64,000 nucleotides of DNA from positions 1 through 64,000 of the forward strand of contig QANZ01013120.1 of NCBI GenBank assembly GCA_003254925.1, given 5' to 3'. A program made the translations under genes and the position numbers. Below the pieces are notes generated by a model. That model had not been told where the DNA came from. It saw only the letters and a program-made list of their open reading frames with translations, and did not search any database. The stretch is from Chamaecrista fasciculata. Lineage: Eukaryota; Streptophyta; Magnoliopsida; Fabales; Fabaceae. Of this stretch, positions 10,901 to 19,881 are shown piece by piece; the first letter of the stretch is position 1; every line of letters starts with the position of its first letter.

Positions 10901-13251
10901 TCAAATCCGCGAAATATCATGGCTGCAATGGCATCCATTCAGTGTTTCTTCTAGTCCTTTGGATGGAAAGTACCATGTTGCTGTTCTCATAAAGGTTCTT
11001 GGCAAATGGACACAAAAGCTGAAAGAAAAAATAACTGATGGCAAAGCACTAAAAGAATCATCTGTGGTAAAAGTTTCTGTTGAGGGGCCATATGGACATG
11101 AAACACCATATCACCTGTCGTATGTATCTTTTTTTTGTGTATTTCAGTGTTTCTCATTTGGTAGATAACTGAAACTTGATTTAGTTTTACCAAAAAAAAA
11201 ACAAAAAAAAAATTGATTTAGTTAGTCATTGGATGCATAGACTTTTGGGAAGTGAGATTATATTTTCAGGTTCAAACTAATAAAGTGGTTTTCCGTCTGT
11301 TCTGTTCCCTTAGGTATGAAAATCTTATATTAGTGGCTGGTGGTATTGGACTTTCGCCTTTCATTGCTATATTGAGCGATATTCTCCACCATGTACGGCA
11401 AGGAAAGCCCTGCCTAACAAGAAGGATTTTACTCGTTTGGGCAGTGAGAAATTCAAATGAGCTTCCACTTCTTTCAACCATTGACATGGAAGCAATCTGC
11501 CCTTTCTTTTCCAATAAAGTAACTATTGATATCCATATTTATGTCACTCGGGAATCAGAACCTCCGTTGGTGAGTCTAGCTTTCTTAAAAACCTCTGCAT
11601 TATTCCACAATTCCTTTCTTGTATAAGAAACTCCTGGGTATAATTATTAGTCTACCTCTACATTTCTTTTTGGCTTGTTTGACTATCATATTTTTTGTAG
11701 ATTGAACTGAAGAACCTCTGTTTTCTAATGATGTATTTTATCACCCAGCTGATGGCATTTATTGTTGTTATCTTCAGGAAGAGGGATGTGTTTACAAACC
11801 AATTAAGTCTTCACGATGCCCCGTGCCCGGTGCCTGTGGTTTGTCTGTTTTGGCTGGCACCGGAGACAAGGTTTGGTCTGGACTATACATTATCACATCT
11901 ACTGTTGGATTTGTGGTCTTACTGGGTTTGGTGGATATCTTCTACATAAATCCATTTCATGTGGAAAAATGGTGGTACAAAGGGCTACTATTTCTAGTGT
12001 GCATGGTTGTGAGTGTTGTTTTCTTCGGCGGCCTTGTGATTGTTCTGTGGCATCTTTGGGAAAAGGAAAGTCACGAGAAGGAAAAGTCCTATGATGTGAA
12101 GGCCAAAGAAGTTGAGGAAAATGTCACTGCATTTCCGGAGTATGCTGTTCAAGAAAATCTCGCACGTTCATTTGTTGTTCGTTATGGTTCCAGACCTGAC
12201 TTTAAAGGTATGTTTTCATGAAGTTCGTTTCTTTTTTAAAATCTTAAAGCATAACTTGTTTGTCTTAAATTTATACCCTTGTGAGCTTGCTTCGAATTAC
12301 ACTTATCTCACTTTAAGCTTGGAAGGAAACTTGGAAGACAATAGTAAAAGAACCATTATATATTTTATATTTTCAAACTCCTTAAATATTTTGATCTTGA
12401 ATAAATAGCACTAGTTTTATTTTAGTATATTGAAGAGTTGAAATCAAAATGAAATTATATTCAAGTGCTAAAATGATATAGAGAGAAGAAACTTGAGACA
12501 TCAGTATTTTGTTATGTACTTACATGTGGCCATAGTCCCTCATATGCAAGTTACCTTGCTTTATGGTTTGTACTTTGTACTCTAAGAAGAATGAATGTTG
12601 ATCGATGTTAATTATGAGCGTGTCAAACAAAGTCCTACATTCCTTAAATGATAGGAGGGTAAAGTAATAAGTTAGAATGTGGTAGTAGTGTTTATCTAGG
12701 TAAAGAAAAGCAGAGTCTCTGGCACACAAGCACGGTTGAGCATAAAGGAATATTGTTGAAATCTAGCTATTCCTCCCCCAATGTGAATGGAGACACGGTG
12801 GGTTGTTTAAAAGAAATTAATTTTTCATTTCTCATTACTATTTTCTGATTGAAATTGTTTGTGATGCGATTGGAACTATTATCATATACATATTCCCAAC
12901 ATTGATGTACACAACACACACATGAGCTACTTGTCAAACATGGAGAAAGACAAATCTCTTCATGTCAAAGCGGACATGGTTTGTGTGAAATCACAAGCTT
13001 GACATGATGATATTGATGATAAGCCTACACGACGAAATTCAGTTTTTGTTGTTCACACTTGCATTTGTGTTGTAATTGCAGAAATATTTCAAGATATATC
13101 AGAGAAATGGGGAGCTGTTGATGTTGGGGTTTTAGTATGTGGTCCTCCTTCGCTTGAGACAAGTGTTGCCAAAGAAATTAGATCACACACCATCTCAAGG
13201 CAACGAAATCATCCCATCTTCCATTTCAACAGCCATAGCTTTGATCTCTAG
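7964..13251 (+). CDS. FRO7: Ferric reduction oxidase (FRO6/FRO7 type), copy 1
   Basis: Membrane flavocytochrome that moves electrons from NADPH through FAD and two hemes to ferric chelates. Exons read as 7964-8198, 8296-8389, 8943-9137, 9864-10098, 10456-10783, 10867-11119, 11314-11569, 11778-12207 and 13082-13251, giving 731 codons without a break; the Arabidopsis relatives are about 740. Visible signatures are candidate heme histidines in [17 protein letters not shown] (about 222-236) and in YTHQLY...ALHGGD (297 and 310), the FAD motif HPFSVSS (385-391), the NADPH-binding [10 protein letters not shown] (about 454-463) and CGPPSLE near the C-terminus. A hydrophobic segment follows about residue 40. 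The N-terminus [14 protein letters not shown] resembles FRO6/FRO7, so plasma membrane or plastid are both possible locations. The start is the ATG in context tccATGGAT; an in-frame ATG at 7925 would add 13 residues. All nine exons have a counterpart in copy 2. Confidence 0.93.
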
Positions 13252-13358
13252 TTCTTCTTTTTCTTTCCTTTTGAAGTTGGAAAATCAGTGTCACTTATTC
13301 CCTTCCCTAAAGTTGATATTTAGTTGGATAATCAATCCTGTGTGGTATGAATTTAGAT

Positions 13359-13598
13359 AGAGTAAACTAATATTTTACTCCCTAGATTATATAAGCATTG
13401 TCATTTTAGTCCTTGATTTTTTGGAATGTTTGATTTAGTCTTCAAAAATTTATGATTCATTGCAAATTAGTCCTTCCAACTCAGTCTTTGGAGGGACTAA
13501 ATCACAACAAAGCATAAATTTTCGGTGATTAAATTAAAAATTCAAGGACTAAACTAATATTTCTTATATAATTCAGGGTTGAAATTGATAGTTTACTC
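13359..13598. mobile_element. Mutator-type MITE with 9-bp target duplication
   Basis: A 240-bp element with inverted ends (agagtaaact and agtttactc) and inner 'agtccttgattttt' inverted repeats. It is flanked by perfect 9-bp repeats aatttagat (13350-13358 and 13599-13607), the target length of Mutator-like elements. It sits about 100 bases after the FRO copy 1 stop. The same insertion, with the same target repeats, lies after the dead copy at 18817-19040. Confidence 0.75.
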
Positions 13599-13607
13599 AA
13601 TTTAGAT

Positions 13608-14175
13608 CCCTTGAGTAATATGCAAGATCAAGTTGAAAAGAAATGTGAGAGTGAGATCCATCGATTTTATCATAGGGATGGAAATCCATGTCGTATCATG
13701 AATTCATAATGTATATATAATATCTAGAAAGGTATGACCCATTAATTTTATCCCAAGTTTGAGTTTTCTTTTTGGCCTGATATCCTAAGTTTGGGTGTCA
13801 CTAGCTTTAGTTGATTTTTTATCAAGTCTTTTGGCCAAAAAAGAAAAAAAGGGAAGAAAATATAAACACCATAATACTATATGTTGTTTATGAGAGCACC
13901 AGCATTTGAGAAAGTTGGATCTGCAATGCATTGCAGGATAAGGAAATCTTGTATTCTATGTGAATATCTTAGGCGCAATTTCAGATTTAGAATTACACTT
14001 GCTTGCAAGTTAATTATTACTCTTTTAATAAAGTGGTATTTTTTTTTTTTAAAAAAGTTGTATGTTAGGGTATATCAATAATATAGCTTTTTAATTTAAC
14101 AACTTAACAGCTAAAACAAATCTAATTTCTTAAACTTTGACATTCATTTTCTTAAAACCGTCAACGTCCTCTTCT
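13608..14175. other. Gene-free spacer after FRO copy 1
   Basis: Nothing recognisable. Homology with the flank of the dead copy ends at about 13705 (equivalent to about 19146), marking one limit of the duplicated block. Confidence 0.5.
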
Positions 14176-14311
14176 TCTATGCTTTTCTCTTTATCCAAGT
14201 GTCCAATAAATATCAATGATAATTCTATGCTTTTCTCTTTATACAAGTGTCCAATGAATATCAATGATAATTCTATGCTTTTCTTTTTATACAAGTGTCC
14301 AATGATAATTC
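14176..14311. repeat. Tandem repeat, nearly three units of 48 bp
   Basis: Units start at 14176, 14224 and 14272 with tctatgcttttct; the third lacks part of its end. The unit length is a multiple of three, so one + frame (14137-14355) shows a repeated peptide with core SMLF(S/F)LYKCPM. It has no known homologue and is probably not coding. A related single stretch lies upstream of FRO copy 2 (about 25098-25130). Confidence 0.8.
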
Positions 14312-14889
14312 TATTAAACCGTCAGGCTCACCCTGAAACTGTGGTTGAAAATTAACATCCTCTTCTTCTCTATCAAACCCAATGATAATCCTATAATCAT
14401 GGCGAGAAGTTCCTTGCCGGCGTTCACCGTCGCGAGGAAATACCTATAGATGTACATATATGAAATTATCGATAAAAACAAAATTCAGAAACGAACTAGA
14501 GGGAGAATGACAAGACTGCGGAGGATGAAAAACAAACTAACCCGATTTGAAGTTTTTTCCTGGAAGTTTCAACCTTGTTGTTTGGAAATTGAAGGAGAGA
14601 ATGTGAGAATGAGTTCGAGGATGAATGTGAAAATGAGTTTCGACTTCAAAGGAGAAAGTGAGTGAATGTGAGAAGACGCTGAACCGTAAAAATTATCATA
14701 AATTTTGTTTAATGTAATGTTTTAATTAAAATTTTATTGAGGTAAGAGATTTTTAAATTTACTTTAAAATTAATAATTAAAATTGTAATTATACCTAATT
14801 TGGATAAAATATACATTATTCTTTATTATTTTATAATTAAAAAAGAGAATTAAAAGACTAGTTCTAGATTGATGAAAACTATTATTTTT
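14312..14889. other. Gene-free spacer, partly duplicated FRO upstream DNA
   Basis: 14312-14690 shows nothing recognisable; a 71-codon frame at 14450 has no family resemblance. From about 14700 the sequence matches 5785-5930 upstream of FRO copy 1. Confidence 0.5.
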
Positions 14890-15200
14890 AGGTCAAAGTG
14901 TAAATTTGATCCCATATCTTTTGTTAAATTCTCAATTTGATTTGCATTTTTTTTGTTGCACTTTTGGTCCCATATTTTTGCAAAAGGTACCAATTTGGTC
15001 CCATATATTTTGCTTATAGGTTGTAGAATTGGTCTCATATCTTTACAAAAGAATCAATCGTTAATTGATCATTCTACAAAGATATGTGACCACTTTTACA
15101 CCTGACCTAAAGATATAGGACCAATTCTGCAATTGACCCAAAGACATGGAACCATATTTGCTAAAAAAAAATATATGGGACCAAATTTGCATTTGGCCTA
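14890..15200. repeat. Foldback MITE, family A copy 2
   Basis: The left arm ggtcaaagtgtaaatttg and the reversed right arm aggccaaatgcaaatttgg are inverted repeats. The interior has the repeated 'tttggtcccatat' phrasing of copies 1 and 3. It interrupts the duplicated FRO upstream block. Confidence 0.7.
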
Positions 15201-15396
15201 TTTTTTACTACTTGAAAAATTAACATAATATATTATTTAGTCTATAAAATTAATTAATATGTATATTATTTTAATTTTTTAAAGATCAAATTATTAACTC
15301 AATAATATTTCAAAACTCAAATTATTAGATTATGCTAAAACAATACTTACTAGTTTTTTTTTTTTTTGAACAAAAAGATACTTACTAGTTTGATGG

Positions 15397-15819
15397 TGTT
15401 GTAAACATGTCATTTACATGTAATATGGGGATGAGTACATTCATGACCTTTGGATTCCATATCTCAAATGTATAACATCTTCATAATACTCATAATTGTA
15501 TGGTGTAACCTCCCTTCATTAGTGTGCTTAATGCCATATATGGTGTCCTTAATGTATAGGCTATAAGTTACATAGCCCTCTTTATGTTTAAAGTCCTATA
15601 TAAGTGAGGCTTCACTTTGTACACATCAGAGAATGAGAAATGGAATAATAAGATGATGGGAGGATGAGTTCTTGAAGAACTACATCCATGAATCATATAA
15701 AAATAGTTCCGGAAGAACTAAGTCTTTTTTAGGATTAATTTGTGTATCTTTTTCTCTCTTTTATATCTATCTTTATATCTTTGTACTTTATAATTTATTA
15801 TTTTATTCGGTTTACAACA
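15397..15819 (+). mobile_element. Solo LTR of a Ty1-copia element (423 bp)
   Basis: Starts TGTTGTAAAC and ends GTTTACAACA, which are perfect inverted termini in TG...CA form. Perfect 5-bp target repeats GATGG flank it (15392-15396 and 15820-15824). The interior has a TATA-like ctatataag followed by a transcribed-looking R/U5 region, giving the + orientation. No internal domain remains, so it arose by recombination between the two LTRs of a full element. Confidence 0.9.
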
Positions 15820-16463
15820 GATGGAGATTTATAGCGTCATTCAAGTAAATAAGATTAAGGGTCTGTTTGGGAGCAATAGGATTTTAATCCAAGTTCAACC
15901 GAATGGATGGGATGAGATTATTTTTTAATTGGATGAGATGAGATGATGTATTGGTGTTTGGGTGATTTTAGAGAAAATGATGTTAAATAAGGTGTGAAAT
16001 TATATAAAAGGGTATATAATGATTGTGGTTGGTAGAAATAAGTTTATGGATTTTTGTAATTTGTATAGGGGTAGAAATGGTAGGAAATAATAAGATGAGA
16101 TGATAGGTGTTTGGTTGTATTTTGATTGGAATAATATTGAGATGAGATGATATTGGAAAGTGTGATATTGTATTAGAAAGCGTGAGGATGAGAAAATTTT
16201 GGATGAAGGGTTAGAGGTCAATTCAAGTGGATGAGATGATAGGCCAAAATGAAAATAATATTGGAATTATTTTTAATAATACAATTTGGTCCATAAATTT
16301 GTACTGGTCCTATTAATCAATCTCTAACATGTGTAAATGATAACTTGGGGCTTACACGAAATCCCAGTCATCAATAATCGGATCTATTTGTAAAATCGAA
16401 CGAAAAAAATAACAAAGAATAGTTTGAGGACCATAATGCAAATAACAAAACAACACAAAAATG

Positions 16464-16785
16464 TTTGGTCAATGGTTCATTTTGATCCAAAATGTATGCC
16501 CTAATATTCATTTGGTCCATTATGTTTTAAAATGTTCATATTGGCCCTAAATGTTGGCAAAATGATTCATTTTGGTCCTAAATACTGGTAAAATGTTTCG
16601 TTTTGGTCCCCACCAAATAGAGAAAGTATTCTTTGGGAACAATACGTAGCTCTAAACAAGCCATATTCAATAGTTGGGACCAAAATGAAACATTTTGCAA
16701 ATATTTAGGAGCAATTTGAATATTTTGAAATATAATGGACCAAAATGAATATTAAGGCATACATTTAGGACTAAATTGACCCTTT
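16464..16785. repeat. Foldback element, family B
   Basis: About 130 bases at the left (ggttcattttgatccaaaat onward) return inverted at the right (ending ggactaaattgaccc). The arms contain alternating 'ttttggtcct' phrases. Non-coding. Confidence 0.65.
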
Positions 16786-16972
16786 AACCCTATTTTTTTC
16801 CATCCTGTACATACACGTGGGTCATTTTGTATTTTTTCCATTAAATACATTACCGTTATTAGATTTAGGAGTCCTTTAATTTGACAAAAAAAATATAGAT
16901 AGAACCATTGTCCACATATATAGAACATATCCAAACTCAGAATAACCGAAAACTGAAGAAAATACAATATCT

Positions 16973-17139
16973 NNNNNNNNNNNNNNNNNNNNNNNNNNNN
17001 NNNNNNNNNNNNNNNNNNNNNNNNNNNNNNNNNNNNNNNNNNNNNNNNNNNNNNNNNNNNNNNNNNNNNNNNNNNNNNNNNNNNNNNNNNNNNNNNNNNN
17101 NNNNNNNNNNNNNNNNNNNNNNNNNNNNNNNNNNNNNNN
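16973..17139. other. Assembly gap (167 N)
   Basis: A run of N. The mitochondrial atp6-like sequence begins directly at its right edge, so the rest of that insertion is probably hidden here. Confidence 1.
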
Positions 17140-17258
17140 CTAAGATAGTAGAAACATGAGCTTGTGATATAGCTACACCTAATTCTAGACCGGTTAATGC
17201 AAGAACTATAAATAAAGGATCAAGATCTCTTATGAAATAAAAAAGATCATTCATACAC
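17140..17258 (-). pseudogene. atp6: Nuclear insert of mitochondrial atp6 (NUMT fragment)
   Basis: On the minus strand the sequence encodes CMNDLFYFIRDLDPLFIV followed by LALTGLELGVAISQAHVSTI, then runs into the gap. This is the C-terminal region of plant mitochondrial ATP synthase subunit 6. Only about 40 residues remain, with no start or stop of the real gene, and the match stops abruptly at about 17258 where FRO upstream DNA resumes. Against the usual FIGDLGPLFI there are Gly-to-Arg and Gly-to-Asp changes, consistent with decay. It is a nuclear copy of organelle DNA, not a working gene. Confidence 0.8.
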
Positions 17259-17691
17259 ATAATGATAATTTTTTTTTTGTCAAATATAATCTTATGTAAA
17301 AATTAAAATAAAAAAGATATGAAGGTATAAGTGATGTGATTAAAATTAACTGTATATTCAAGTTATTATTGAATCAAATCATTTAATTTTAATGTATTTT
17401 TAATAAAATAAAATTGATCATTATTTGACTTAATTAATTTTTGCTTTAATTTATTTTGATTAAATTGATTTGAATTATTATAGAAAAATGATTTGATTTG
17501 ATTTTAAACATCTTTAATTTATAAATACTGTTTAAAATATGTCACGCCCGTTATTTTAGAAAGTAGAAAATTTTAAAATAAAAATAAGATATATCGCGTT
17601 ATTATATCTTAGATTATTATCCAAATAATTATTGTTTTATGGAACCCAAATAATTATATTATTCATGAAGGAAGTCAAATATAATAAAATA

Positions 17692-18216
17692 GTGCAAAAA
17701 ACCAGACCGGCAATTGACCCCGGTGGAAGGCTCGGGTCACTGGTTCAGTGGTTCAACCGCTGGGTCACTGGTTCAACCGGTTGAGTCGGTTTACTTAAAA
17801 AATAAATTTTCAAATATACATATTCATCAAATACACATTAATATCTTACAATAATTTAAATATAATGTAAAAGTTAAATACTTTGATACCCTTTGGAGCT
17901 ATTTTGCAATTTTAACCATAACAAGTTTTGTAAAAATTACATATTGACCCCAAAATTTTTTAAAGTTTTCATTTTAGTCCCTAGATAATATGTATCCAGG
18001 GACCAATTTGTAATTTTTTTAAAATTTTTTGGGGTCAATATATAATTTTTATAAAATTTGCCGGGCCAATCGGTTCACGGTTCACCGGTCCGACGGTTCA
18101 ACCACTGGTTGAACCGGTGAATGACCGAGTCAAATGCATAATGGTATTTTGTTTATTTCGGACCGATCTAGTGTCCGGTTCACCGGTTGAACCGCTCGGC
18201 TGATTTTCTTTACTGT
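17692..18216. mobile_element. hAT-like MITE (525 bp) rich in GGTTCAACCGG palindromes
   Basis: Flanked by perfect 8-bp repeats ataaaata (17684-17691 and 18217-18224), the target length of hAT elements. The ends gtgcaaaaaaccagaccgg and (reversed) acagtaaagaaaatcagcc are degenerate inverted repeats. Both halves carry many copies of ggttcaaccg, ggttcaccgg and their complements, giving strong hairpin potential. It splits sequence that is continuous upstream of FRO copy 1 (about 6790-6970). No transposase. Confidence 0.75.
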
Positions 18217-18264
18217 ATAAAATACTAATTTGTGTGATAAAGGCTCAATAAGAATTAAATTATT

Positions 18265-19146
18265 ATCCTAAATTTGTCTTCTTCCTCTTTAAGGGCGTTG
18301 TCCTCCCTGAAATGAAAGCACTAATAATTTCGCAACTTATATCAAGCTCTGACGTGTTTCATCTTCCACCAAGGATTCAAACCATACTACTTCGATTCAA
18401 TCATATGATAAATTATACTCGTGCTGGGACATTAATTATACTGCACTTTCTGCTTTTTCAAGTGTGAAACCAACCTATTTGGTGAAGATTCCTCCTTCGC
18501 TTGAGACCAGTGTTGCCAAAGAAATTAGATCACACAATCATCCCATCTCCGTTAACAAAGATCGACCCGGTTGGTATAAAGAGTCAACTCATAACCGACA
18601 AGGTCATAAGTCTGAATCTCGTTACCGATGTGAGGGTCTTGTTAGTAAGTACCTCTGTAAGCGTTCATAGAGTTTAGAGACATACTCTAGCCTTGGTGAG
18701 TTCCTGAGGCCCAACTCATTTAAACTTTTGATTAAAAAAAAATCATCCCATCTTCCATTTCAACAGCCATAACTTTATCTCTAGGATATTCAATCTTGTG
18801 CCGTATGAATTTAGATAGAGTAAACTAATATTTTACTCCCTAGATTATAAAACCATTGTCATTTTTTGAAATGTTTGATTAGTATTAAAAATTTTGGCTC
18901 ATTGCAAATTAGTCTTTCCAACTCCGTCCTTGGAGGGACTAAATCACAACAAAGCATAAATTTTTGGAGACTAAATTAAAAATTCAAGGAGTAAACTAAC
19001 ATCGCTTATATAATTCAGGGTCTAAATTGATAGTTTACTCAATTTAGATCCCTTGAGTAATATGCAAGATCAAGTTGAAAAGAAATGTTAGAGTGAGATC
19101 CATCGATTTTATCCTAGGGATGGAAATCCATGTCATATCATGAATT
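18265..19146 (+). pseudogene. Dead FRO copy: leader joined to last exon
   Basis: 18290-18490 matches the FRO copy 1 leader (7620-7826), and from about 18490 the sequence switches to the final exon of FRO (equivalent to 13145 onward), then follows the 3' flank to about 19146. Everything between, about 5.3 kb with exons 1-8 and part of exon 9, is gone. The joint gattcctccttcgc lies at a short shared 'tcct'. The remaining exon also lost about 18 bases and carries a SINE. The 3' Mutator-type MITE of copy 1 is also present (18817-19040). No product is possible. Confidence 0.9.
18549..18740 (+). mobile_element. SINE inserted in the dead FRO exon
   Basis: A 192-bp insert flanked by perfect 13-bp target repeats aatcatcccatct (18536-18548 and 18741-18753), ending in an A-run. 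A box-B-like agtctgaatct lies at 18609-18619, about 60 bases in, and ggttggtataaagag before it resembles the start of plant tRNA-derived SINEs. The intact FRO exon (13208-13220) carries the empty target site. Confidence 0.85.
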
Positions 19147-19468
19147 CTTGCAAATTAAACATAAGCTAAAATGTTAAAAATCCCTTTAAATGTTGGTAGT
19201 TGTGGAAAAAGAAAACTATTAATTTTGAAGAGTGGCCAACTTTTTTTTATGATTTTTTTTTGATTATATGTGTAAATGATCCATTTGTTATTTTTGGACA
19301 TGAACAATTCATAATCCATTTTATATTTCATAATAGAAATGAATGAAATTTTTTTTATTATATCTCTTCATTTAAATTTAAACATATATAGTTTTCATTT
19401 ATATAATATCATAATCTTGATTGATTAGATCATTGGTGAAAATAAAAAAATATTCAAATATCAATTTC
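19147..19468. other. AT-rich spacer between dead FRO and copia element
   Basis: Nothing recognisable. Confidence 0.5.
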
Positions 19469-19726
19469 TGTTGTGAAATATATGGAATAAGGATACTCAA
19501 AGAAGAGAGAAAAGTATAATTCTTGTTATTCAACTGAATTGCATACTTAAATCAAACCCTAAAGCCTCTATTTATAGGCTAAAAGATATAGGGGAGATGA
19601 ATCTAATTATGAAAGGATAAGGTCATATTCATGTGCATAGAGAAACTAAAGGAAAACTCAAACTTCTATACACAGAGAATATCAAAAGCCAAATGTGGAT
19701 ATTCACAAACATAATTATTTACAACA
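19469..19726 (-). repeat. 3' LTR of the copia element
   Basis: Inverted termini TGTTGT...ACAACA. It abuts a purine-rich tract on the pol side, as a 3' LTR should. Its sequence is not that of the solo LTR at 15397-15819, so the two come from different families. Confidence 0.8.
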
Positions 19727-19881
19727 TTCCCTCTTGAATATTCACGATTTATTGATACGCATTAAACGCCGCCTCATTAAAAACCTTACCAGGAAAACCC
19801 AGTGGGACAAAATCATGGTGAAAGAAAAAAGAGTGCAGCGCGTATCTCCCCCTCATTATTACATCACTGAAGATCTTTTAA

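Noticed and set aside
15860..16250. Possible Harbinger-type MITE starting gggtctgtttggg, with many gatgagatga repeats.
   Set aside because: Only the left end looks like a terminus; no matching inverted right end or target repeat was found.
17140..17258. A functional ATP synthase subunit gene.
   Set aside because: Only a short C-terminal piece without start or stop, with changes at conserved glycines, in nuclear context.
18464..18670. A 68-codon frame crossing the dead FRO exon and the SINE.
   Set aside because: It fuses leader, exon remnant and SINE sequence; no ancestral protein frame is kept.
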